Assembly: GCA_034412795.1 (NCBI GenBank)
Contig: DAOUMD010000068.1
Span: 1 to 64,000, forward strand
Direction of reading: 5' to 3'
Length of the DNA: 64,000 bases
Source: JAUVPY01 sp034412795
Lineage (GTDB): Bacteria > Chloroflexota > Anaerolineae > 4572-78 > NAK82
A model generated the notes under the pieces. The model worked only from the letters and a program-made list of their open reading frames with translations, was not told the DNA's origin and did not search any database. This document shows positions 33,104-42,284 of the stretch, in pieces (within the stretch, counting starts at the first letter, position 1; the number at the start of each line of letters is the position of its first letter). The translations under genes were made by a program, and so were the position numbers.

Positions 33104-35545
33104 ATGCACAGGGACGGTACAACACATCAGACAAAATCCACTTTCCTACCAAGAGTATGCCGGCAACTCTTGGCTAGCCTGGCCGGCTTGCTGTTGTTGG
33201 TATGTATGCTTGGCATGTTGCAGTTGTTGAGGAAACCTGCTGGGCAGCTGGAGGTGGCGCTGGCTGACAGCGGTCCCGTGGTGTTCACCGACGTGACCAC
33301 GTTGGCCGACGTCGATTTAACAGCGCCGCAATGGGGGGCAGTGTGGGGTGATTACGACAAGGATGGCTACGAGGACTTGTACGTTGGCAATCATTTTAAC
33401 ACGCCCAGCTTATACCACAACAACGGCGATGGCACCTTTACTGATGTACGTGCCGCAGCCGGCATCAAGTCCGGGCCGGCCGATTGGCACGGCGCGGCCT
33501 GGGGCGATTACGACAACGATGGCTATCTCGACCTGTACGTGGTCACCGGCCGTGCGATTGTAAATGGCAGCGACTTCTACGTTAACAACGGCGACGGCAC
33601 ATTTGCAGAACAGGCAGTCCAGGCCGGTATAACCAACGACGATGGACGGGGCCGGGTCCCGCGCTGGGTAGATTACGACCAAGACGGCGACCTGGATATA
33701 TTTGTGGCCAACGCGCCGCGTGACATCGCGCCCAATGCTCTATATCGCAACAACATGGATGGCACCTTTAGCGACGTAGCGGTCCAAGCGGGTGTATCTA
33801 CCTCTGATGGCTCTCGCAGTGTAGCCTGGAGCGACTACGACGACGACGGCCATCCCGACTTTGTGTTGACCATGATCGGCAATCCGCTGCGACTGTATCA
33901 CAATCGGGGTGATGGTACCTTTGAGGATGCAACCAGCAGCGCCGGGCTGGCGAATCGCTGGCCGCGCTCGGTCGCCTGGGGCGACTATGACAACGATGGC
34001 GATTTGGACCTTTATCTCAACTCGGCGTATGAGGAATCCCACCTAGATAAGTTGGTGTGGGATGCCCAGACCATCATGGCCATCGTCAAAACGCCGACCA
34101 GTGGGTCGGGAGGGCACCAGGGGCTGATCTTCACCAGCACCGTCTCGGCGGTGACCTTCGACCTGTGGCAGTCCGATCGTCAGCACGAGACGTACGAGAT
34201 CCACCTGGGGGCTGACCGGAGACACCCAGCGTCTATCCCCTTTACGTTGGATAACAGCACCAGTGATCACATTGGAGTCCCTGTTTACGCGCCGGGGGTA
34301 GAGTACGGCGTGTTCATCTGGCGCGAGACTGCCACCAGCCCCTGGAAGATATATTGGAGTGGTGATGGGGCACGTCTACACGGGGCGATCACGACCGCTG
34401 GCGAGTTCAGCCAAGTGATTTCGGATAACTTCGAGATCCCAGCCGATGAGTCTAAACCCAACTACCTCTATCGAAACGACGGCGATGGTACGTTTACCAA
34501 TGTGACGAATGTGGCTGAGGTGGGGGACTCCGCCAATACCTACGATGCGCAGTGGATAGATTTTGACAACGACGGGTATCTGGATCTGTATGTGAACAAT
34601 TATGGCAGTACCTATTTTGGCAACCAACCCAATCGGCTGTATCGGAACGACGGCGATGGGACGTTTAGCGACGTGGCAGGCTCCGTCCGGCTGCAGGGCC
34701 CGACAGAAGGCTGGGACCAGTGCGCCGCTTGGGCAGATTACGACGACGATGGATTCCTGGATGTCTTCATTTCGAATACTGACTGGACCGGGTACCTGGC
34801 CGGGCCGCACAAGCTGTATCTGAACGGCGGCAACGCCAATCACTGGTTGATAATCAAGCCGATCGGCACCGACAGTAACAAACTGGGAATCGGGGCCAAG
34901 ATCCAGGTCAAAACGGGCGACCAAGTTCAATTCAGAGAAGTGGGGGGCGGCTCGTCCGGCCCTTGCCAGAACAGCCTGCTGGCCCATTTCGGGCTGGGCA
35001 ATTATGGCCAGGCAGAGGCTATCACCATCACATGGCCCAGCGGCCACGTGATGGTGGTGCACGACGTGGCCGCCGACCAGGTGCTGCAGGTTGCCGAAGG
35101 CATGGAGTCTGATCTCTCCGTCGCCCAGGCCTGTGGCGGGCCGGATACCATCGAGGCCGGCCAGGCCATCACCTACACCATCAGCCTGACCAACGCCGGG
35201 CCATCCAGCCCGGCGGGGGCCACGCTGGTAGACACCTTCAGCGACGCCGACGCCTTGGCGGCGGTTAGCGGCCCCGGCTGCGCTTGGACGCCCGGCTCCG
35301 CCAGCATTACGTGTGCTGTGACTGATCTGGTGGGTGGGGTTTGCTCCGATTTGACGCTGGTCGTCACCACCAGCCATACCTATAGCGGTGTGTTAAGCAG
35401 CGTGGCCAGCGTCACGCTGAACGATGGGGTCATTGACCCGGACATATCTAACAATGAAACTGACTCGGTGGTTGTGACTGTAATAGAAGGTAGCGGGGGC
35501 GACCCGGCTGACCACGTTATTTATATGCCTGTTATTCTGAGATGA
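33104..35545 (+). CDS. Secreted FG-GAP/VCBS protein with ASPIC/UnbV and DUF11 domains
   Basis: About 813 residues from ATG 33104 with AAGGAGGACC upstream. Signal anchor about 20-45 (LLASLAGLLLLVCMLGMLQL). Seven FG-GAP/VCBS blades carry DxDxDG calcium loops (WGDYDKDGYEDLYVG, WGDYDNDGYLDLYV, WVDYDQDGDLDIFVA and so on), interrupted by a beta domain at about 325-445. An ASPIC/UnbV domain follows (NHWLIIKPIGTDSNKLGIGA, then FGLGN and ITWPSGH). A DUF11 domain and the C-terminal IYMPVILR close the protein. It is likely a calcium-stabilised adhesin or matrix protein. Confidence 0.85.
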   Translation: MHRDGTTHQTKSTFLPRVCRQLLASLAGLLLLVCMLGMLQLLRKPAGQLEVALADSGPVVFTDVTTLADVDLTAPQWGAVWGDYDKDGYEDLYVGNHFNTPSLYHNNGDGTFTDVRAAAGIKSGPADWHGAAWGDYDNDGYLDLYVVTGRAIVNGSDFYVNNGDGTFAEQAVQAGITNDDGRGRVPRWVDYDQDGDLDIFVANAPRDIAPNALYRNNMDGTFSDVAVQAGVSTSDGSRSVAWSDYDDDGHPDFVLTMIGNPLRLYHNRGDGTFEDATSSAGLANRWPRSVAWGDYDNDGDLDLYLNSAYEESHLDKLVWDAQTIMAIVKTPTSGSGGHQGLIFTSTVSAVTFDLWQSDRQHETYEIHLGADRRHPASIPFTLDNSTSDHIGVPVYAPGVEYGVFIWRETATSPWKIYWSGDGARLHGAITTAGEFSQVISDNFEIPADESKPNYLYRNDGDGTFTNVTNVAEVGDSANTYDAQWIDFDNDGYLDLYVNNYGSTYFGNQPNRLYRNDGDGTFSDVAGSVRLQGPTEGWDQCAAWADYDDDGFLDVFISNTDWTGYLAGPHKLYLNGGNANHWLIIKPIGTDSNKLGIGAKIQVKTGDQVQFREVGGGSSGPCQNSLLAHFGLGNYGQAEAITITWPSGHVMVVHDVAADQVLQVAEGMESDLSVAQACGGPDTIEAGQAITYTISLTNAGPSSPAGATLVDTFSDADALAAVSGPGCAWTPGSASITCAVTDLVGGVCSDLTLVVTTSHTYSGVLSSVASVTLNDGVIDPDISNNETDSVVVTVIEGSGGDPADHVIYMPVILR

Positions 35546-35594
35546 TGGACGGCTCGGAAAATGATCTCGTACCAAAATGATCGAGGTGGCTGAA

Positions 35595-36884
35595 GTGAAC
35601 AGCAAGGACAATTCGGACTCAAGGCCCATCAAGCTGGTCTACTTAGTCGGTCGCTACCCCGAACTGACCACGACTTTCATCGAGCGCGAGATAGGCATGC
35701 TGCGTCAATTGGGAGGTGTCGAGATACAGCCGGTTTCGATTCGCTACCCCTTGACGTCACGCGCCGTGTCGCCCGCCCAGCAGGCAGTGCGCGAGGAGAC
35801 GTTTTACCTCATCCCTGAAAGTTGGCTGGCTTTCGACTTTCTGGGCTTCTTGCTGGGCAATCTGCGCTTTATGCTGCTGCGCCCGCTGGTCTATTTCGGG
35901 ACGCTGCTCTACTTGTTGGCGCACGATCATCCTGATCTGAAGGCTCGGCTCAAGACAAGCTTGCATTTTTTGCAAGGCGCATACGCTGCCCACGTTCTGC
36001 GCAAGTGGGACTTTGACCACCTGCACGCGCATTTCATTGATCGGGCGGTGGTGGTGGCGCTGATCGTTGGCCGTCTGTTGGACAAACCCTACAGCCTGAC
36101 GGCCCATGCCAACAGCATCTTCAGTCGAAAAATACTCATCCGTGAGAAAATTATCAATGCCCGGTTTATGGTGACGGTGTCCGAATACAATAAGAGGTAT
36201 TTGCTGGATAGCTATCCGGGCCTATACTCCGACAAGATTCATATCCTGCATCCATGGGTTGACCTGGCAAAACTTGTCCCGCCCGCCAGCCGACCGGCTC
36301 ACGAGCGCCTGCACATTCTTTCGGTCGGTCGTCTGGTTGAAAAGAAGGGACACGCCTACCTGGTAGAGGCCTGTCATCACCTGCAAGAACGAGGCGTTGA
36401 TTTTCAATGTCGTGTCGTAGGAAGCGGCCCTTTGAAGCCAGAACTGGAAGCGATGATCGCTCGCTACCACTTGGAGGAGCGGGTGCATCTCATGGGTGGG
36501 CAACCGCAGAGCGAAGTGTTGCGCCTCCTGGAAACGTGGGCTGACGTGTTTGCCTTGCCGTGTGTGGTGGCCAAGGACGGGGACCGGGATGGCATCCCCG
36601 TTTCTCTGGCCGAGGCCATGGCCATGGAGTTGCCGGTCGTCTCCACAGATATCGTGGGCATCAGTGAGTTGGTGCAACCCGGTACCGGCATCCTGGTCCC
36701 ACCCCACGACGCGTTGGCCCTGGTAGAGGCCCTGCAAGCTGTGCACGCCCGGCCCTTGGCTGTTCGTGCCGAGATGGGGCGTCAAGGGCGGCGGCTGGTC
36801 GACGCAAAGTTTAATCTGACTAAAGGGACCGCTCAACTGGCCCACCTATTTCAGGATAGCTTGCCAAAAAACACCTCGGCATAA
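35595..36884 (+). CDS. Glycosyltransferase family 4
   Basis: About 429 residues from GTG 35595; GAGGTGGCTGAA lies just upstream, which favours this start over ATG 35577. N-domain LVYLVGRYPELTTTFIEREI (the colanic-acid/AmsK-like type), HLHAHFIDRA, and donor motif DRDGIPVSLAEAMAMELPVV with TDIVGISELVQPGTGILVP. It probably adds a sugar during repeat-unit assembly in the cytoplasm. Confidence 0.9.
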   Translation: MNSKDNSDSRPIKLVYLVGRYPELTTTFIEREIGMLRQLGGVEIQPVSIRYPLTSRAVSPAQQAVREETFYLIPESWLAFDFLGFLLGNLRFMLLRPLVYFGTLLYLLAHDHPDLKARLKTSLHFLQGAYAAHVLRKWDFDHLHAHFIDRAVVVALIVGRLLDKPYSLTAHANSIFSRKILIREKIINARFMVTVSEYNKRYLLDSYPGLYSDKIHILHPWVDLAKLVPPASRPAHERLHILSVGRLVEKKGHAYLVEACHHLQERGVDFQCRVVGSGPLKPELEAMIARYHLEERVHLMGGQPQSEVLRLLETWADVFALPCVVAKDGDRDGIPVSLAEAMAMELPVVSTDIVGISELVQPGTGILVPPHDALALVEALQAVHARPLAVRAEMGRQGRRLVDAKFNLTKGTAQLAHLFQDSLPKNTSA

Positions 36885-36897
36885 AGAGGGAGAGTTC

Positions 36898-38754
36898 ATG
36901 TCCGGTTTTGCGCTGGTATTCAATCAAAACGAGCCGCTGGCGGCTGAAAGCCCGGTTTTTGTAGATTTTGTCCAGTCTGTGGCTGACTACAAGAGTTTGG
37001 ATAGGCCGGCACAAGTTGTGACCGGCGAGCGATGTGCTGTCGCCAAGTTTGACTCACCATCAACGCTGCACCGGGGTATTACTCTGGACCAGGCGACGGG
37101 TTCGTGGTTATTGGCGGCGGGCACGCTGATTGACAACGCGCACGTCGATGCCCAAGGGAGTCTCCAGCGGCTACTGACAGATTACTTGGCGCAAGGCGAC
37201 GGGATTTTTGATCGCCTGGATGGGCACTTTGCCCTGGTCATTTGTGACGGGCGCGAGGGTAGTGTGCGCGTGGTGTCTGACCCCTTTGGGCTTATTTCGA
37301 TCTACTACGCCCAACAGGGGAAGCGCTTCTTTGTTTCCACATCGGCGCTGGCCGTGGCCAAAGCAGTGGGGGCCGAGCCTGGCGCATTTGAGGCGCGTTC
37401 TTTTATCCTATACGGCGGTAACTTTGGTGAGGCGACTCTGTGGCAGGACGTCTACCAACTGTGGCCAGCCAACATCTTAACGCTCAACGGGCATGGTGCT
37501 CAGAAGTCGTCTTACTGGTCTTTTGGCCTGGATCAGACGGTCGCCGGCCTGTCGCTCAATGGGTCGATAGAACACGTAGTGGGTGTATTATCCGAGACTA
37601 TGCGGTATGGCCTGGCCCGCGAAGGTAAGGCCTGGTTGAGTCTGACCGGTGGCTTTGACTCGCGTGTGCTGGCGGCCATGATGCATCATTGCGAGCTGCC
37701 GTTCAAGAGCTATTGTCACGGGGCGCCTGACTCACGGGATGTGCGCCTGGCATCTCAGGTCAGCCAGGCCATGGGCTGGGAGCACCAGTACTTCCCACTG
37801 CCCGAAGATTGGGGAACCCGGCGTGTGCAATGGTTAGAGCGCACACTGGGCCATACGGACGCCCTCCTGGACGTGCTGAAGACGAGTCGGATCATAAGGG
37901 AACAGACGTTAAAATCCCAACACTATCCAGTTTCGCTTTGGGGCTATGGGGGCGAGATATATCGAGGTTTTTATTGGAAACAAGAATTTCTGAACGTGGG
38001 CAACACATCCACCGTCAACTATGACCGTTTGCTAGATTATCGCATCACACCTGTGGATTGGCCCATTCTCAAGGACACACCAGGCTGGATTCGCTCTATA
38101 CGTGACGAGCTAAAATTGCGATTGATGACCATCGGGGAACAGCAGCCTGACTGGCCGAATACTGTGAAGCTAGACCTGATCGGCGATCATCTGGAGCGAA
38201 CCTTAAGCGGAGCCACAATTTCGGCAGTGATGGGCCTGCAGCGGGCCATATCTCCCTTCGACTTTAAGTCCAATATGGCTTGCGTTCTTTCCGTGAATCA
38301 TAAGTGGCGTGCTCATAGTCGCTTATTCCGATTGATGCTGGAATTGATAAACCCCGCCTTGACTGCCATCGAGACGGCAGATGGCGGACCCGCTTCGCCT
38401 ATGCGACTGGGCAACCTGCACCAGTTCGTCCCCTACTGGTGGGGCGTGGGCGAAAAACTGGCCTGGAAGATGAGCCGCAGATTTCTGGGAACAAGCCTGT
38501 GGCGTAAGAAGGACCCGGGCAAAGAGGGAAAAGCGTCTTATCCGCGCGCGCAATGGCGCAGAGATACATTGTCTCAACTTAACGGTCAAGATCTGTTGGT
38601 GCCTGCCCGCATGCATTCGGCCAGCCTATACGACAGGGAGCGCTTACAGGCATTACTGGCTGAGGCGCAAACAGATCAATTCAGGTACGATTCGCTTTTG
38701 AGTCGCATCATTACCTTGGAGCTGGCTCTGCGTTCGGTGGGCACTTCTTTTTAG
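36898..38754 (+). CDS. Asparagine-synthase-like protein lacking the glutaminase cysteine
   Basis: 618 residues. The N-terminal glutaminase-like domain begins MSGFALVFN, so Ser replaces the catalytic Cys2, but the fold is retained (SDPFGLISIYYAQQGKRFFV). The synthetase domain has the PP-loop as LTGGFDSRV at about 248-256. It likely uses ammonia, or another nucleophile, to form an amide or lactam with ATP activation, as do other AsnB-like enzymes in surface-polysaccharide loci. GAGGGAGAG precedes ATG 36898. Its partner may be the second copy at 54333. Confidence 0.85.
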   Translation: MSGFALVFNQNEPLAAESPVFVDFVQSVADYKSLDRPAQVVTGERCAVAKFDSPSTLHRGITLDQATGSWLLAAGTLIDNAHVDAQGSLQRLLTDYLAQGDGIFDRLDGHFALVICDGREGSVRVVSDPFGLISIYYAQQGKRFFVSTSALAVAKAVGAEPGAFEARSFILYGGNFGEATLWQDVYQLWPANILTLNGHGAQKSSYWSFGLDQTVAGLSLNGSIEHVVGVLSETMRYGLAREGKAWLSLTGGFDSRVLAAMMHHCELPFKSYCHGAPDSRDVRLASQVSQAMGWEHQYFPLPEDWGTRRVQWLERTLGHTDALLDVLKTSRIIREQTLKSQHYPVSLWGYGGEIYRGFYWKQEFLNVGNTSTVNYDRLLDYRITPVDWPILKDTPGWIRSIRDELKLRLMTIGEQQPDWPNTVKLDLIGDHLERTLSGATISAVMGLQRAISPFDFKSNMACVLSVNHKWRAHSRLFRLMLELINPALTAIETADGGPASPMRLGNLHQFVPYWWGVGEKLAWKMSRRFLGTSLWRKKDPGKEGKASYPRAQWRRDTLSQLNGQDLLVPARMHSASLYDRERLQALLAEAQTDQFRYDSLLSRIITLELALRSVGTSF

Positions 38755-38781
38755 GCGTGATGCTGGGTTAGGGATAAATCG

Positions 38782-39429
38782 GTGAGGATCGTCGACAAGC
38801 TGATAACTGTAGCCAAAACCATGCGTAGTACCCTGAGACTGAGCCCAATGCACCAGGTATTCAAGGGCATCAGGCGGCGCGGCATCAATCCAGGCCAATT
38901 GGATGCCCTCGAAGTGTTTGGCAGCGATGGTCAGAATCACACCCGGGACATAGCCTCGGTTGTGCCCAGTCTGGAGATTTGGGAAATCGAGCCCTGGTGT
39001 GAGGCTATCCTCAGGCGCAGCTTTCCCGGCGCCGAGATCAAAATCACCGACTCCTATCAGGAGATCAAACGAACACCCAAGATGTATGGGCTGGTGGTGG
39101 TGGACAATACTGGGGTGGCTGCTGAGCACTACGAACACTTCGATTTGTTCCCAGACATATTCCGGGTGCTGAGCGACCCGTCCGTTATGATTCTGAACGT
39201 CATACCGCAAGTGACGACGAGGGACCCGGAGCGTATGCGGCGGCGCCAGGTGTTTTACAATGCTGCCGACCCATCCCATATCAGCTTCGATGAGATAAAA
39301 AAAGCTTACCGCGCCTTGGCGAACCAGAACGGTTGGGAGGTAGAATGGATTTTTTTTAAGCGGCGCTGGACTTTTTCCTCACAACGTTGGGTTGTGTTTT
39401 ACGCTGTTTTGAAGCTGGTAAGGGCTTAG
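38782..39429 (+). CDS. Putative SAM-dependent methyltransferase-like protein
   Basis: 215 residues from GTG 38782. A Rossmann-like run ALEVFGSDGQNHTRDIASVV, then EIWEIEPWCEAIL, and KMYGLVVVDNTGVAAEHYEH resembles a class I methyltransferase with a shifted glycine loop. I cannot confirm the SAM-binding residues. It lies between an AsnB-like gene and a GT39 gene on the same strand, so a decorating role is possible. The ribosome-binding site is weak. Confidence 0.5.
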   Translation: MRIVDKLITVAKTMRSTLRLSPMHQVFKGIRRRGINPGQLDALEVFGSDGQNHTRDIASVVPSLEIWEIEPWCEAILRRSFPGAEIKITDSYQEIKRTPKMYGLVVVDNTGVAAEHYEHFDLFPDIFRVLSDPSVMILNVIPQVTTRDPERMRRRQVFYNAADPSHISFDEIKKAYRALANQNGWEVEWIFFKRRWTFSSQRWVVFYAVLKLVRA

Positions 39430-39516
39430 GGCCTGGGCTGTGTGCAATCTACGGGCGTGCAGCGGTCCACACGCTATGGCGAAATGGCCTTTTCATCGAT
39501 ATGAGGTGGTCAGAGA

Positions 39517-41253
39517 GTGAGTATGAACCAAAGCAAATGGTATTTAAGCAGCCAGATCTATATCATTCTAGCCTTGGTGGTGCTGATCATTCTAGGCATC
39601 GTGCTGAGGTTTCCTTTGGTATCATACAACCTGCCGGTGAGCTCCCACGTCGATGAACGGCCTGGCCTTTGGATGCTTTATCGCTTTTATATGGGGGACT
39701 TGGACCCGGGCAACTTTAGCAAACCTACCTTTTATTATTATCTTACCTACTTCGCCTCCAGGCCTTTCGTCAGGGATGCTTCGGATTTGCTTTCTTATGG
39801 AAGAGTCGTGAATCTGTTGCTGGGATGCTTGCTAATTCTTGTGGTGTTTTTGCTCGGGAAGCATGTGCTGCATTCCAGCCGGATTGGCCTAATTGCGAGC
39901 CTGTTGGTCGCCAGCAGCCCTATCTTAATTATGAATGGGGGTTATATCATCACCGACATTCTCCTGGCGGTTACGTCACTGCTTGCTCTGTTGTTTTTTG
40001 GCCTTTTCTTCGAGAGGAAGGACTACAAGTATTGGTTTGCCGGGGCGATGATGGGCGGCTTGGCGCTGTCCAGCAAGTACGTGTCGGCTGTCCCCGTCCT
40101 GTTAACTTACCTGATCTACGAGTTCTTCTCTAAGGGATCGACTGATGCTTCACACAGTGTAAAGCACCTATTGGAGAGGCCCTTCTCGCCGCTATGGCTA
40201 TCGGGTATGGCCCTGTTGGCCGGGTTGGCCTTGTTGGCTGTCTACTCTTTCTTCCCGTCCTATGATTGGATCGCTTCTTTTGTCCAGCAGCAAGGCAGCC
40301 TGAGCGCCTCGCTTGAACCCGAGGACGTGGCCATGATCGAGAGCTTAAGGACGACTACGCTGGCGTTGGCCATTCTGTCGTGGGCGTTGTTCCTCTTGTC
40401 TTTGTTCTTTCGGTCTTTCTTTGCCAGATTCTGTTACCCCCGCCCTTATGTGGCGCTCATCTTCGCCCTGATCTTTTTTTCCGTTGGCTCTCCCTTCTTG
40501 CTCATATCCTGGAAGAAAGCGATATATGGCTTTGCAACCACTATGAAAGACAATGCCGTGAGTTCGGGCCAGCGCCAGTGGGTGACGTTTATCGTTCATT
40601 ACTTGACGAACGAAAGCATCTTGGCTGTGGTATTCCTGCCGCTAGGTGTTTACGCGCTTGTAAAACGCAAAGAGCCATGGCCCCTGCTGGTGATATACGT
40701 AGTGCTCTCTTACCTGGCCTATGGTTCCGGGAATCGTGTTTTTGCTCGGTATTGGACGCCGACGTTGCCCGCCGTGTTTATTCTAGCTGCCGCCGGCATC
40801 TCTTTTGTCGTCGATCAACTCAAGGCGCTGCGCTGGCGCCACTTGAGTACGGGGTTCTTGGCGCTATTGGTTGTCTTGGTCGGCCTGGAACTGCAACCCA
40901 AATATGGCGCCCTAGTTGTGGACAGAACGGCGCAGACCAATAGTGCCTATGGGGCATACTATTGGGTGCTTGAGGAGGGGCCGGATCGGGTGTATTATCC
41001 GTCTGGCGCTTGGGTGCCCCACGCTGAATTGATTATGAGGGGATATGATTTCGAAGAGGTAGACAGAGGGTGGATAGCCACGGGGGACCTTTCATTGCTT
41101 CGACATATGGGTGAGCGCGATGTCTTAATACTTGATGGGCGTCAGGAGGTCCAGATGAGCCCCAGCTTGCGCCAGAATTTTACGCTCGAATGGAGTTCAG
41201 AAAAAGACCACGGTCAGTACATCTATCGAAAGCGTCAAGACACATCGGAATAA
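39517..41253 (+). CDS. GT39-type membrane glycosyltransferase
   Basis: 578 residues with about 11 membrane helices. The loop after the first helix has SSHVDERPGLWMLYRFYMGD, the Asp-Glu of the GT-C catalytic motif. It would use a polyprenyl-phosphate sugar and act outside the membrane. GAGGTG lies 8 nt before GTG 39517; ATG 39523 is an alternative. It is one of two such enzymes in this window; the other is at 4081. Confidence 0.8.
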   Translation: MSMNQSKWYLSSQIYIILALVVLIILGIVLRFPLVSYNLPVSSHVDERPGLWMLYRFYMGDLDPGNFSKPTFYYYLTYFASRPFVRDASDLLSYGRVVNLLLGCLLILVVFLLGKHVLHSSRIGLIASLLVASSPILIMNGGYIITDILLAVTSLLALLFFGLFFERKDYKYWFAGAMMGGLALSSKYVSAVPVLLTYLIYEFFSKGSTDASHSVKHLLERPFSPLWLSGMALLAGLALLAVYSFFPSYDWIASFVQQQGSLSASLEPEDVAMIESLRTTTLALAILSWALFLLSLFFRSFFARFCYPRPYVALIFALIFFSVGSPFLLISWKKAIYGFATTMKDNAVSSGQRQWVTFIVHYLTNESILAVVFLPLGVYALVKRKEPWPLLVIYVVLSYLAYGSGNRVFARYWTPTLPAVFILAAAGISFVVDQLKALRWRHLSTGFLALLVVLVGLELQPKYGALVVDRTAQTNSAYGAYYWVLEEGPDRVYYPSGAWVPHAELIMRGYDFEEVDRGWIATGDLSLLRHMGERDVLILDGRQEVQMSPSLRQNFTLEWSSEKDHGQYIYRKRQDTSE

Positions 41254-41319
41254 CTGGTAAGACTGTCGCTTATGTATCGGCTGGTGGGGTTTGCTTTGAT
41301 TGGATGAGGTAGGAAGACA

Positions 41320-42237
41320 GTGAATGGCTCGAAAATGGACAAAAGCTCGGTCTCAGAGGGTCTAACCAACACAAATTACGTCGTCATTACCCCGGTCAGG
41401 AACGAAGCCGAGTATATTGAGACGACAATCTGCTCCATGACTCAGCAAACGATCAAGGCCGCCGAGTGGATCATCGTCAATGATGGTTCTACGGATGAGA
41501 CAGCCGAGATTGTGGCCAGATATGCTGCTGAGCACCCGTGGATTAAGCTGGTAGACAGAGAGGATCGTGGTGCCAGGCAGCGAGGAAGGGGAGTTGTTGA
41601 GGCATTCTATGCAGGCTACGAGACGATAACTCAGGACTATGATGTTATTGTCAAGTTAGATGGGGACCTCTCCTTTGGCCCCAGTTATTTTGAGTCGTTG
41701 TTGCGCGAATTTGCCGTCAACCCCAAGCTGGGCATCGCCGGCGGCGGTGTGTATGAGAGGCTGGATGGAGAGAATTGGGTATTAGATTCATCCAGAGATC
41801 ACGTGCGTGGTCCGACCAAGGTCTACCGCAGGGCCTGCTTTGAGGCGATCGGAGGGTTGGTGCTGGCCTTGGGTTGGGATGGCATCGATGAGTGGAAGGC
41901 GCTCAGCCTTGGCTGGGAGATACAGAGTTTTCGTAAATTGAAGGTATACCACTATCGGGTAACCGGGGCTGCAACTGGCTCGCTTAGGAGCCGTATTGAG
42001 CAGGGATACGGTGCTCATTATATGGGCTATAATCCGTTGTTTATCGTTATGCGCGGCATCCGGTATATGTTCCTGCGCCCCTATTTGATTGGGGGCATCG
42101 TGATGGTCGTAGGTTATGTGGTGGCTTGGCTGCGCGGGCAAGAGCAAATGCCGGACCCGTCTCTGATCCGTCACGTGCGTCGTACCCAGTTAAAGCAATT
42201 AGCTGGTTTGCTGAGAGGAAAGCCAGTCCATAAGTGA
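41320..42237 (+). CDS. Glycosyltransferase family 2
   Basis: 305 residues from GTG 41320. GT-A fold: NYVVITPVRNEAEYIETTIC, IIVNDGSTDETAEIVARYA, and the metal motif VKLDGDLSFGPSYFESLL. The C-terminus has a weakly hydrophobic helix (YLIGGIVMVVGYVVAWL). It probably transfers a sugar from an NDP-sugar onto the growing lipid-linked unit. The catalytic Asp-x-Asp is present as LDGD. Confidence 0.9.
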   Translation: MNGSKMDKSSVSEGLTNTNYVVITPVRNEAEYIETTICSMTQQTIKAAEWIIVNDGSTDETAEIVARYAAEHPWIKLVDREDRGARQRGRGVVEAFYAGYETITQDYDVIVKLDGDLSFGPSYFESLLREFAVNPKLGIAGGGVYERLDGENWVLDSSRDHVRGPTKVYRRACFEAIGGLVLALGWDGIDEWKALSLGWEIQSFRKLKVYHYRVTGAATGSLRSRIEQGYGAHYMGYNPLFIVMRGIRYMFLRPYLIGGIVMVVGYVVAWLRGQEQMPDPSLIRHVRRTQLKQLAGLLRGKPVHK

Positions 42238-42284
42238 TATGCAGATTGTTGAGGGCTTAGTGATTTGACGCGGCTAAGGGGCGA

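Noticed and set aside
34376..35377. 333-codon minus-strand frame opposite the FG-GAP protein
   Set aside because: Antisense of a GC-rich Asp/Gly repeat gene, which often leaves open frames; the translation is low-complexity with no family signature.
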